64,000 bases of DNA from Bathynomus jamesi (Eukaryota > Arthropoda > Malacostraca > Isopoda > Cirolanidae). The stretch lies in the NCBI GenBank assembly GCA_023014485.1, contig JAJOZX010002577.1, positions 258,501 through 322,500 of the forward strand, in the 5' to 3' direction. Shown here piece by piece: positions 53,970-64,000 of the stretch. The position numbers and the translations under genes were made by a program. The notes beneath the pieces are model-generated. The model saw only the letters and a list, made by a program, of their open reading frames with translations, made no database searches and was not told the DNA's origin. Each line of letters opens with the position of its first letter. The first letter of the stretch is position 1.

Positions 53970-55175
53970 TTTTGTATTGGATCCCAATCATAAACCACAC
54001 GGAAAACAAACACTTCCCGCAACCTTCTTCTATACAAAGAAATATTATCTTCTATTCTCTCAAAAAAAAAAAAAAAAAATTTGAAGCCCACTTGTTGCAT
54101 CTAAAAAGGTTATTGTGTCGTTAAAAATAAAATCATCTTCCAAGAAGCTTCGATGTTGAAAAGAAGGAAAACTGGTTTAGAATGCACCCTCAAAAAAGAT
54201 GCTATAAGTTCAAAATTTAAGTTTTATTTTAATAGCAGACGCATTCGAATTAAATGCTTCCATTGACTCGAGTGCGAGAGGGTTAACATCGTAAAACATC
54301 CCTGGACGCGAAAGCGTCGTTTCCTCGGTCGTTTAAGTATATGACGGATCGTGTTAACTTTTATTCCGACGTAGTGTGCTAGTAGCTATTTAGGACATCT
54401 CGAGTTCGAATCCTGGTGGATTATTTTTTGTTTCGTACAAAAACCAACCACGCACGCTCACGCGTTTATTTCAAATTAAATCTAATGTTTTAGTCGAGAC
54501 CCTAAGATTAATTATTATTTGTGGTGTTCAAAGTGTATTTTAAAGGGGATAAAAAATGTTCACTTACTATTAATTAAATATATGTTCAAATCCTTAATGA
54601 AATCAATATTTGAACCGTAAAAAGGTTGTTCCTTCTTTCGGTTTGCGGTAATACAGTTTTATAATGCTAAAATGCTGTTTTAATTTCTTGAGAATTGGTA
54701 GTATTTACGAGGTGAAATGGTCCTGTGATCATAATAGAGCCATATCCATGGTAGCACGAAGAGGTGCGTGAGTGTAAAGTTGTTAAAAGGGCTGTAAAGT
54801 TTTTAAAGGCTGTTGAAAAAGGCGTAAATTTATGTATTTTATTTGGAATTTAACATTTTGAAGAGGTTTAAATTCAGTTGAAAAGAAGCGGTAACTTCAT
54901 CTGAACAAATTCCTGAGTTTTAAACCAATTAACCCACTGTGTGGGTAAAGGATGCATTTCGAGTGTGGGTTTGCTCGTGGTGATTGAAAGTGGTGTGGCG
55001 TGTATAAGCGATCTTACAGACTGTGTTAAGACAAAGGTCCGAACGTGAGAATGAAGAAGCAGGTACGGAACTATGAACCTTCAGATTGTGTTTCGAGGGC
55101 GAGGATTGAATAGCAGTTGGTGGTTTCAAGAGATCAAGTTCCTCCTTTGCCCATGGCAGATGCGGGAGGTGGGTT
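53970..55175. other. Intergenic sequence, no gene seen
   Basis: A weak tRNA-like piece at about 54370-54420 (cgagttcgaatcctgg) may be an isolated SINE B box. Confidence 0.5.
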
Positions 55176-55196
55176 GTGTGTGTGTGTGTGTGTGTG

Positions 55197-55239
<43 letters not shown>

Positions 55240-55247
55240 CGAGAGAA
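55176..55247. repeat. (GT)n then (GA)n
   Basis: gt repeat with one tggtg break, then ga repeat. Confidence 0.95.
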
Positions 55248-55681
55248 ACTGCAGGAGAGAAAAAATCGGAAGGGGTCTCTTGCATTGCATTTATTACAGT
55301 TTATATTTATGTTAATGTGCATCAGTAATATTTGTATATTTTTGATGCGTCTCTCTTCTTCATTCTCGTGAATAAAGGAACAGTTTTAAAGCGCTTTGGA
55401 CTCGTTGGTCTTAATGCATTTTATATTAACAAAAGGGCTAATATAGAAATAATTTAGACTTTAATAATAATAGTTTAGACTTTAGAGTTACAAATATACA
55501 TAGAGTAGCGCCTCATTTATTCCCTTCCTGCTCTCCCTTATTCTCCAACTTCGCTTCCTATCATCGTTGGTACCAATCTTATTATTTTTTCAATATTTTG
55601 TACCTCGTTTATCCGCCATCCGCCGCTACTCCCCGAAAGTAAGCGTAAAAACCCATTCTTTGGGGTCGTTTCCCCCTTTGA
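55248..55681. other. Intergenic sequence, no gene seen
   Basis: Nothing recognised. Confidence 0.5.
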
Positions 55682-55860
55682 TTGGACATTGTGGATAACA
55701 CCATTTGTCCATAAGTGCAGTGAAGACGCCGAGGTCGGGATTTCGACTCCCGATGGTGCCGGTAATATTAATCGAGGAGTTAGTGTAATGGTCCGTATTA
55801 GTTGGCCTGAACTCTGCGCTAGTTTCTCACCCTCCTCGCTGATTATTATCACTCGTATTT
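55682..55860 (+). repeat. tRNA SINE (family B)
   Basis: The plus strand has gataacaccatttgtcc, cagtgaagacgccgaggtcg and the B box gatttcgactcccg. The body words gtccgtattagttggcctga and gctagtttctcacc follow. Confidence 0.8.
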
Positions 55861-55963
55861 CTCTAACGCGTAACAAACTAAAACATAAAAATGAAAATAA
55901 ACCATCTCAAATTAAACAGATTCAAGTTTCTCTTTTTCTCTTCCAAACATTTTTCAAGTTACT

Positions 55964-55965
<2 letters not shown>

Positions 55966-56017
<52 letters not shown>
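55966..56017. repeat. (AC)n microsatellite
   Basis: About 52 bases of pure ac repeat. Confidence 0.97.
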
Positions 56018-57169
56018 AGACTTCGGCTGCTTTACGAAACCGCGACATTTTTACATTTTCAATTGTGGATGACGACATTTGACCTAATCTCATTAACGTA
56101 ATTAATTTAACGTAAATTAACCTAGTCTTCATTAGATTTAGATCCCTTCTTTAATTGATGATACTTAATGATTTTCAGTAAAAAGAAACACGAAAGATTT
56201 GAAATTATGGTGACACTAATGTCGCTACCCGCACGTTCGTGGCGCAATGAACTGTGTGTGTGTATCTTAGAGACTGTCGCGGTTTCGTAAGAGCCAAGAA
56301 CACACACAAAGTAATACTCATTACGTAATACATTATATTCACTATGCGAAGGATCTTTCAAGATGGATATCGCATGATTTGAGCACGATTGTTGACTGCT
56401 GAAAAAGTACTTCATGGAAGTGGCATACGGCGAAGCAAATGTCTTCAAAACGGGTTAAAAGTAGAGGAACATCTTCAGCGTTTGCAGTTTTAAGAAAATA
56501 CGAACTCCCATTACTTTAATAACGAAAATGAACACGACCTTCGTTCAAGGTTCAACTTTCGGTTCCCAGGACGTGAATGTGAATGTTGAGATGGGGAGGA
56601 GCGACTTCATGCGGATGCACTCAGTTTTCGTTCATACATCTTCCATACCTTCCTTCTCCTCCTTTCAATCTTCTTGCTCGTTCCTCCTAAATTGAGGGCT
56701 ACTTTAAATTATGACGAGCGATTCATCACACATTCCTGTGGGTTTGGTTAAAGTATGTTGATTATCTTGATCCATCCATAAAATAGTGGACTGTCACTCT
56801 TAAATTGCGCGATTCTTCAAATTAATGAAAGGGTTCGTGTGGATCGGCGATTTCACCTACTTTCAATCGGAGGTTTATGCATTTGACACCCACTTCGTTC
56901 GCTTCATCGGCTTACGAAGGGCAAATACGTTAGTTTGGGGAATTTGGACGCGGGTTTACTCTTAAGGATTCTGAGCAACGGAACTTCTCAATTCACCTAC
57001 GGTATCCGTTCTTAAATTCTTTTGTATATAAGCTGTCAGTCACGTACGTCGTTCGACTCATTTAGAATTCGCAGTCTGTATAGAGTGAATCCGCAACGCT
57101 TTCAGTTCTATTCCAGGTAAATGTTTCTACGCGGGTTATCGGTTTATTCACTTATCTCTCCTTTCTTAA
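56018..57169. other. Intergenic sequence, no gene seen
   Basis: No inverted-repeat element or supported frame. It ends with TTAA (57166-57169), the left target copy of the following element. Confidence 0.55.
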
Positions 57170-57412
57170 CCCATTAGTGCCCATTGGTAGAATTTCCTAC
57201 CGCCAAAATTGCTTGTCATTATTGCGTCACTTTTCTTGTATTAACATTTAACATGATCTTCGGTACGAATAATTGATATGACGCAACCTTGAACATTGCG
57301 TCATATTAATGACTCGTACCAAAGATCACGTGATTACGTGAATACGAGGAAAAGATGCAATAATGACAAACAATTTTGGCGGTAGGAAATTCTACCACTG
57401 AGCACTAATGGT
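57170..57412. mobile_element. piggyBac-like MITE with TTAA target duplication
   Basis: Inverted ends of about 45 bases (cccattagtgcccattggta; aatttcctaccgccaaaatt, and complements) are flanked exactly by TTAA (57166-57169 and 57413-57416). TTAA duplication is diagnostic of piggyBac-type transposition. The core contains a second palindromic part (gatcttcggtacgaa / ttcgtac-like). No frame. Confidence 0.88.
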
Positions 57413-57416
57413 TTAA

Positions 57417-57518
57417 AATTAAAGGTTTAAAACACAGAATGAAAGGGATGGTAACTGCTCTCATAACATTACACAACACTGAAGCAAAGCTGAAGACAAC
57501 AGAAATACAGTTTTTAAA

Positions 57519-57562
<44 letters not shown>

Positions 57563-58183
57563 TATATAGTACGCATTTCCTAATCTCAAACGCGCATCTA
57601 AACGCTCGATACTGGTTTTGAGACCGCCTCTTCCCATTCTACGCGCTCTCTTTTCCACCTTTTCTCAGTCGTTTTGAAAACGTCTTCAGCTGAACTTTTG
57701 ATGTCTTCATTTTCATTCTGATCGTTGTGTACTACTTTCTGAAGGTTTGCGTTACCAAAGACTTCATCCTTATTTTATGAAGTTAAATTCAGCCAGTTTG
57801 AGAGGATAATTATTGTCCTTAAACGTCGTCATTGTTTGTTGTCCTTTTTCCATTTCAAGAAAGACGTAAATAAACTATTTAAAACTCCTTTTTAAGCCAA
57901 TTTAAAAGAACTGTTAAAAAAAACGATTTCCTTTTAAAGTTTTAAACAGTTTCCTTTCTCGCTTCTCAGGATCCGTGGACTCAATTTTCTTTACAGTAAC
58001 ATTACCTGCTGCAGTAACAACGGGATTCTTCGCTATTGTCGATGGCACCCGCGGAAGGAACGAGGGTAAGGGGTCACAGCCTGCAGTGTGTCTCTTAATG
58101 TAGGAAACGATTAACGCCGTTCCTTCGATGATGATGATGATGATGCTTTTAGCATAACATTAAAAAAAAAATTATAATTAGTC
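57417..58183. other. Intergenic sequence with (TA)n
   Basis: (TA)n lies at 57524-57565 and (gat)n at about 58125-58145. No gene is seen. Confidence 0.55.
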
Positions 58184-58459
58184 CTAATCCGAAGCCAGAT
58201 CGGAGGATTCGAACGCGACGTCAGACGGCAGGTTTCCCTCGTCGTTATTCGGCGGTTCGGTGAGCGCTCGACTGTGTCCGAAGGCCAGAGGTCGTCGCCG
58301 CCGCTGGCTTTGACTTAGACTTCGTTGCGTGGCATCGGTTCCACCGCGGAATGTTCGATTATTCCTTCGCATACGGGCCGGAACTGCGTTGCCCGTAGGC
58401 GAAACGCGACCCTCCTCCTCCTCCTCGTCCTCCTCCTGAAGGAGTTTATTAAATGCCAA
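58184..58459 (-). other. Unassigned ORF, 91 codons
   Basis: A basic and acidic low-complexity frame (EEDEEEEEGR, SQSQRRRRPL) in a locally GC-richer patch. It has no recognised domain and no splice or promoter context that I can support. It might be an exon or repeat sequence, but I would not call it a gene. Confidence 0.15.
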
Positions 58460-58757
58460 CGAAGCGAAATGCGGTTCGGTAAATCGACGTCAGAAGCCGT
58501 TTTGGGACTCGAACAAAACCTCGGTGTGACCTCCGGGTCGCGGCGAATTCGAACCACGAAGAAGATTGTCTAATGCAATAACCAACACTGAATTGCTGCA
58601 TCAAACTACTTCAGAACTTCAACCATCGTCTTTTTTAATTATTTTTAACTCGGACATTCACAACAAAACATTCAAACATTTTAAACAAATTTCACCTACG
58701 TCAAAAAGAAGAAAAAAATCCAATAGTTTTCTGCTGTCCCATGATTATGCAACCGCA

Positions 58758-58759
<2 letters not shown>

Positions 58760-58793
<34 letters not shown>
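58760..58793. repeat. (TA)n microsatellite
   Basis: Pure ta run just before the (GA)n that borders the next element. Confidence 0.95.
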
Positions 58794-58797
<4 letters not shown>

Positions 58798-58798
58798 T

Positions 58799-59064
58799 AT
58801 AGAGAGAGAGAGAGAGAGAGTTACAAGGAGTTACAAGGAAAAGAAGTACCTCAAAAGGCCTTGCGGCCCATACCGAGGAGGTACCAATGGCAACGGGTGC
58901 CAGGGAAAATTTTGTCTTTCAACTATGCTAGCAGTAGTAGAAAACTGGATAGAAAAGTAGAAGGCTCTCTCCCCACCCTCCGCTCCCTCCCTGCCAGAGG
59001 CAGGTACAGAAAAAGGTTGAAGAAAATACCTTGACCCTGGAAAAGTAGCCAAGGAAATTTTACA

Positions 59065-59134
<70 letters not shown>
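58799..59134 (-). repeat. SINE-like element with CR1-B tail, enclosed by (GA)n
   Basis: (GA)n lies at 58799-58820 and 59069-59134. On the minus strand the last 85 bases before the left (GA)n match the CR1-B tail. The 160 bases upstream (about 58905-59065) are different from CR1-B. A chimeric body with a LINE 3' tail is how many SINEs recruit LINE enzymes. A small CR1-B relative with a diverged 3' UTR is the alternative. Confidence 0.75.
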
Positions 59135-59139
<5 letters not shown>

Positions 59140-60287
59140 GAATAGATGGTTTTTGACGCAGATTTTATTTTAGTGAATACAATTTTATTTCTAAAATAAA
59201 AGATTAAAATTTTAAAATTTTTATTTACGATTTTTGTTTTTTAAAATAATTTGAAGAAAGTAAAACCAATTGTGAATTTTTACTAATTTTTTTTATTTAA
59301 TTTGTCCCTTAAGCTTTAGGCTTTACTGGGCTCTTAATGAAAGGTAAAACATCGCTTTATAATAGATAATTACGAGTAATAATACGTAAATAATGAATAA
59401 GAAGTATTAATGATTAATTTAAAACGCGTAAACGAACGAATAGATGAAAATCAGATAATAAATTTGAATGATTGTGACGTCATCAAAATCATTGTGGAAA
59501 TATTTGTTTATTCGTTCGCATTTATAAATTTATTTATAAAATAAATATTATAATTTGACAATTTATTTTACGTTATAATAATAATAATAATGTGGTATTA
59601 AATACCATATTATGATACATTTTATATCACATTCTTTCATACAAAATTTATGAGTTAAATACAGAATTTCTTTTGGATACGAACGCGTCTGAAATAGAAC
59701 AAATGAGCACTAAATTATTATCATTATCATCATTATTATTATTTATTCTATTTTTATAACAGTTCCTAATCACGCACGATTAAGCTCCGGACATGTTTAC
59801 GCGCACATTTACATCCTACATGTACACCAAGATACGTCAACGTGCACTCTCCATTGAGAGAGAGAGAGAGAGAGAGAGAGACTTTAACCGCCAACCACGT
59901 CCTCCCGTCCTCCTTCTTGCTCCTTCGTTCTTTCCCATAACGCGTCCTCACTCGTTATCATTCGCGTCTTCCGTTTTCGACCTTTGACCCAACGGAGGAC
60001 ATCCCGACATTCGACTCTCTTCAACTCTCTTGAAAAGCGTTAGGCCAACCGTTGCTTCGTAGTTAGCCTTTTCGTTTCTCCGTATTGGGAACGCGATGCT
60101 CGAATGCGGACTGCATCACGCAAACGTCCACAGTTGACAGACGTCCGTAATCCGCAGTGCGATTAGAATCGCTCGCAATCTTATCGCTTTGGATGTCAAC
60201 GGCATTTTACTTTCCTTTCCAAATTATTCATCACTTTTTAACCCGAGGTCAGAGAAAGACCTTTTTTTTTTTCATTTTTATCGCTTC
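59135..60287. other. Intergenic sequence with short repeats
   Basis: AT-rich. (ata)n lies at about 59576-59592, (tta/tca)n at about 59718-59744 and (GA)n at 59858-59880. No supported gene. Confidence 0.6.
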
Positions 60288-60480
60288 CCGTTAGATCAGT
60301 GAGGTTAAGCGATGTTGGGTTTGATGGGTGACTCTTCTACGTTCAAATAATGTAGCGACCCGTGGTTCGGATTCCATATAAAAGAGTAGTAGGTTCCCCT
60401 CCGTCACAGCACTTGTGTTGTTACGAAGGAGGTTAAACAAACCCAAACATTATTATCATTATTATTATTATTATTATTAT
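60288..60480 (+). repeat. 5S-rRNA-derived SINE, most complete tail
   Basis: cccgttagatcagtgaggtt, aagcgatgttgggttt and atgggtgactcttctacg form the 5S-like head (with a deletion of about 15 bases before box C). The body aatgtagcgacccgtggttc, then gcacttgtgttgttacgaag, gaggttaaacaaaccc and an (att)n tail follow. Confidence 0.75.
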
Positions 60481-60645
60481 TTAGTGTGTTCAAATGAGAC
60501 TACAGTATATGATCTCGGGGTTTTTAGGGGGTAATTGACATAAAAAAATATAATTGAGTTAATATTATTTAATGGAAGCATGTCACCTATCTCGAAGAAC
60601 CAACTGTTCATATATATATATATATATATGTGGTGTGTGTGTGTG

Positions 60646-60930
60646 TAGTGGTTAGCGTCGCTGACGACGAATCCATCGGCCCCGGGATCGAGACCCGGTG
60701 ACGGCAGCCGGCGCGCAGCAAAACCCAGCTGTTCATCCTTCCACACAATAAAGAAAGTGGTTGGTAGATAAATGGGTACCCTGGGTGGCCTGGTGGTTAA
60801 GACGCTGGGCTGCTGCTGATGGGGCGTGGTTCGGATTCACGTTAAACTGTAGGTCTAAGGTGGAGTGAAAGCTTGACTTTCGTCAGAATGAACAATTCGG
60901 GCGGAAGCTAACCAAAGATTACCAAAGGTA
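60646..60930 (+). repeat. Dimeric tRNA SINE, near-full copy
   Basis: It starts at the A box of unit 1 (tagtggttagcgtcgctgac), followed by B box gggatcgagacccgg, the linker, unit 2 (gtggcctggtggttaagacg, ggttcggattcacg), the body and the accaaaggt tail against TA repeat. (TA)n and gt repeat lie just upstream. Confidence 0.82.
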
Positions 60931-60934
60931 TATA

Positions 60935-61215
60935 TATATGCAAGAAGGAGGGGCCAAGGGCAAACACATGCAAAAATGCTCCCACATACAAAGAGAGAAA
61001 AATACAAAAAACAAGGTATTCTTAATCCATTTTTTTTTTAATTTTGAAAAAATTATGTAGTGTGTAAGATGGATGTATGTGTAGTGAGGTATAGAAGTAC
61101 AATGTGTTTGAAAGCATACTGAACTGCTCACAAGGTAGATGAGACACATAAAAAGATTAGCTAAGGAGGACAGTGACAGGATAAATGGGGGTTCTAGTAT
61201 TCCTGTCTCCTGCCT
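60935..61215 (-). repeat. Dispersed repeat X
   Basis: Minus-strand copy of the sequence at 43445-43740: ggcaggagacagg, cctgtcactgtcctcct, ctaccttgtgagcagttcag and the end gcccttggccccttcttgca. It holds about 35 extra bases in the middle. (TA)n borders it on both sides. Confidence 0.65.
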
Positions 61216-61649
61216 ATATATATATATATATATATATATAAATTTTCTGTTACCCCTAAATGCATAGCGAAAACGACGAATGGTTGTTCTCCGGTGAGGA
61301 TAAACTTTTAAATTTATTTATTCGTCTTCCTTTATTGGTATTTTCATCCAAACCTGAGACACGAAAATGTAAAAAGATGGGCCAAACATTGGCTCATGGT
61401 ATAAAGCTGCGAACTGACAATTAACCTAAAGGTTACAAGATCGAATCTGGTTATATAACGGAAGTTTTTTTTGGAATGGCTCTTCGAAAAGCGTTGTACA
61501 CTTCGTTCATATATGGGTTGGTATGCGTTCCAAATTGTAGGTTTTGTCTCTACAATAAATATTTACACACACACATACACACACACACACCACACACACA
61601 TCGCGCGGAACCTTTGTAAGGTTGTAAGGTATATATATATATGATACCA
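61216..61649. other. Intergenic sequence with (TA)n and (CA)n
   Basis: (TA)n lies at 61216-61240 and interrupted (CA)n at 61563-61600. A degenerate tRNA-like piece lies at about 61392-61460. No gene. Confidence 0.55.
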
Positions 61650-62240
61650 GCGTTGCACCAGGTAAGTTGAATGAAATGCTGGTCATTACCTCGAATGCGG
61701 GAGGGTTAATACGTTTATTTACGCAGTAAAGGAGCCAAGGGCGAATGTCCTCAAACATGTGCAAATGGAATGAGAATGTGTCGAAAGTCTGGGTACTGCG
61801 TGCTCCTTAAAGGACGGGGCACGCAGTCAGTTAGAGAGTTCGGAAGAACAGTGTTCGCTATCATAGCGATAGTAAAGGGAGAGTGAGGCAACATTGCGGC
61901 GAAGAGAGAGATTGAAGACAGTCAGTAAGAGGCGGGTAAGTGATGAGACGAAAAGTTTTTGATTCTACCCTTCAAGTAGGGACTGTGTGGGTTAAGCCAC
62001 CCCACGATGAGAAGGTACTCCATACACGAACGGATAATACCCCTGCACAGAGCAACACCTGAGCGGGGATGAAGAAACAGCGGAGTTGGTACGGCCACAC
62101 CTAACCTCTTAGAAGCTGTTTTAGAAAGTGAGTATATATGATCTTTCCAGGAAAGATCTACAGATCTACAGAAGCTAAGGCTAACAAAGACCCTAAGATC
62201 CACTCTAAGGTTAGCCCGAGAGAAAGAAGAGAGCAGGGGG
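61650..62240 (-). pseudogene. Jockey-like LINE, RT carboxy end fragment
   Basis: The minus strand reads SVDLSWKDHIYSLSKTASKRLG, then in a shifted frame YRGIIRSCMEY-like sequence and WLNPHS...GRIKNFSSHHLP. After further shifts it reads RRNVASLSLYYRY. This order matches the thumb/carboxy region of Jockey-type reverse transcriptases. The polymerase catalytic core is absent, so it is a 5'-truncated, decayed copy. Confidence 0.7.
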
Positions 62241-62690
62241 TTAAAAGAAGAGAATAAGGGTTAAGTAAGTAGCGAAACTATCATTCGTGGGTTAACATTC
62301 ATTCAGAAAAAGAGAGAGAGAGACTTACCATCATCATCCGTCAGCCACTGCCGACAAGTCGGAAAAATAGTCGAAGAGAATAGGAAAGGGGTGAAAGATG
62401 AAAAGAAGTAAAATAAGAACGCTTATTTACAAACCATGCAAAACACAGTCTTAACTCACTGTCATACTATGCAAACTGCAGACATGCAAGTAAAGAGAGT
62501 TACAGACATGCAAGTAAGGAGAGGATAAGAAAAAAGTAGGTAAAGTAAAACAAAAAGTTGGTTAGTTTACGCGACGAGCTAAACATCTACGTTCGTGTTA
62601 GACTAATTTTTTTTTTTAATAATAATTTCATTGCTGGCATCACATGCTGGCATGTCACAAGCTGGCATTATCGTTAACAGACTCATCCTC
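62241..62690. other. Intergenic sequence, no gene seen
   Basis: A direct repeat of acagacatgcaagtaaggag type lies near 62480-62525. A T-run with (aat)n lies at 62606-62625, possibly the tail of the next LINE. Confidence 0.5.
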
Positions 62691-62699
62691 GACCCACCC

Positions 62700-64000
62700 C
62701 CCAGAGCTCCTGTTGCTAATTGTTTTTTTATTTTAAACAAAGTTAATATTTTTGAAATGCCTATCTAGATGGTTCTTAAACATATTAACGCTGGTAGAGT
62801 TCACGATGGGCGCGGGAAGATTATTCCATTTATCAATTACTTTAAACGTAAAGAAGTTTAGCTTATATTAGTAATGAAACGTCTGCCACGCAACTTAAAT
62901 CCGTATTACGAGTATTGCTATTATCGAAAGTGAACAGTTTGTCAAAATTTACGTTATCGATTTTATTAACGATTTTGAAAACTTCGATAAGCTCCCCCTT
63001 AATCTCCTAGTTTCGACTGAATGCAAGTCTAACTCTTTAAATCTATCTTCGTAAGACTTGTTGCGTAGAGCGACGAAATTAGTTTCGTGGCGCGTCGCTG
63101 AACCCTTCCAACCTATCAATATCCTCACGCAAATACGGGCACCAAAACTGAACGGCATACTCTAAATGAGGCCTGACTAGGGACTTGTAAAGGGGCAATA
63201 TAATATTCTTCGATTTAAATTCGAAATTACGCGCTATGAAGCCTAACATCCTATTAGCTTTTGCGCAAGACTCCAGGCACTGGTTCCTAACTTTTAAATC
63301 CTTAGATACGCGTACGCCTAGATCTACGACCTCGTCAACGCTCGCTAACTCTCTATCATCCATCGTATACGTGTAATTATTGTTACGAGAACCTATATGC
63401 AAAACTTTACATTTGTCTACGTTAAATTGCTTCTGCCACTTATCCGTCCATTCCATAATCCGATTTACATCGTCTTGGAGCCTATTTCTATCGTCCTCGT
63501 TAACAACCTTACCGCCTATTTTAGTATCGTCCGCGAATTTTGACACGTTACTAGTCAATCCTACATCTATGTCGTTAATATAAATTACGAATAGCAATGG
63601 GCCTAACACTGAACCCTGTGGGACACCGCTACCTACATCCAACCACACCGATTCACTACCATTAACAACGACCCTCTGTCTCCTAGCACGAAGCCATGCC
63701 TCTAACCAGTTAGCTACCTGACCGCGTATACCGTGCACTTTAGCATTCGCAATTAATCTTTTATGCGGAACTGTATCGAAAGTTTTTTATAAAATCTAAA
63801 TAAATAACGTCAGCCGCTCTATGCCTATCGTATTCGCGCACTATTTCGTTATAAAATTCTAACAAATTAGTTAAACAAGATTTATGGCGTCGAAACCCCT
63901 GCTGACTGCTATTAATCAAATCGCGACTTTCTAAGTGATCGATGATACGATCCCTAACTACGGATTCCAAAAGTTTACCGACAATTGACGTTAAGCTAAT
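62700..64000 (-). pseudogene. CR1-C LINE, RT and carboxy domain (continues off the window)
   Basis: The minus strand from the right edge shows RIIDHLESRDLINSSQQGFR, IYLDFIKNF (first RT catalytic block, with K-N-F for the usual KAFD), ANWLEAWLRARRQRVVVNGS, GVPQGSVLGPLLFVIYIND and SKFADDTKIGG (catalytic). Then come DKCKVLHIGS, LYKSLVRPHLEYAVQFWCP and a shifted frame ELDLHSVETRRLRGS. It is similar in design to CR1-B but clearly a different family at the sequence level. Frameshifts occur near 63770 and 63110. The endonuclease would lie beyond 64000. Confidence 0.88.

Noticed and set aside
58184..58459. Small acidic/Arg-rich host gene
   Set aside because: Low-complexity composition, no domain, and frames of similar length on both strands. 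The evidence is too weak.
60288..60360. 5S rRNA gene
   Set aside because: Only the middle and 3' part resemble 5S, there are deletions, and the same non-5S body and tail recur in other copies, so it is a SINE.

Overview
This window reads as an intergenic stretch of a large, repeat-rich animal genome. It is most likely an arthropod, and probably a decapod or other malacostracan crustacean. That is an inference from four things: CR1/Jockey-type LINEs of the kind common in crab and shrimp assemblies, long (TA)n, (GA)n and (CA)n arrays, scattered TTAGG-like words, and repeated-gene families typical of arthropods. I cannot name a species. I see no intact host protein gene and no rRNA or functional tRNA gene. 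Nearly every protein-like signal is a decayed transposable element (TE).

Layout. 0-5 kb: LINE fragments (family CR1-A), two small inverted-repeat elements and a near-complete mariner-like element (2875-4233). 5-12 kb: a 5S-rRNA-derived SINE, then a patchwork of (TA)n arrays separating palindromic Penelope-type ends with hammerhead-like motifs, dimeric tRNA SINEs, a mariner deletion derivative and a CR1-A reverse transcriptase fragment. 13.4-14.3 kb: a tRNA SINE split by a non-autonomous hAT with a perfect 8-bp target duplication. 15.2-18.3 kb: a nearly full-length CR1 element (family CR1-B, minus strand), bounded on both sides by (GA)n. 18.5-22 kb: more palindromes and a 2-kb inverted pair of Penelope-like 3' halves carrying GIY-YIG endonuclease sequence and hammerhead-like motifs. 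25-28 kb: a mariner-like relic and a Tigger/pogo transposase pseudogene. 33.6-35.6 kb: a heat-shock-element/TATA/initiator promoter in front of a broken copy of an unnamed multicopy arthropod gene. 36-39 kb: a classic mariner, then a palindromic element carrying a nested hAT. 40.8-45 kb: MITEs, some holding TTAGG-like words. 46.3-48.3 kb: a broken copy of a second multicopy arthropod family (Cc8L18.2-like), interrupted by two hAT-like MITEs. 48.8-50.6 kb: SINEs and two MITEs back to back in a (TA)n tract. 51-62 kb: sparse sequence with SINEs, microsatellites and a piggyBac-like MITE. 61.6-64 kb: a Jockey-like fragment and a third CR1 (CR1-C) running off the right edge.

How the parts work together. 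SINEs depend on LINE machinery, and MITEs and deletion derivatives depend on transposases from fuller relatives such as those seen here. The strongest window-wide pattern is that dinucleotide arrays appear to act as landing sites or edges. Every CR1-B-tailed copy sits inside (GA)n, whereas Penelope-type ends, dimeric SINEs and several MITEs sit inside (TA)n. The other features I rate highest are the hammerhead-like motifs at palindrome centres and ends, the heat-shock promoter, and a dispersed 5S-derived SINE family.
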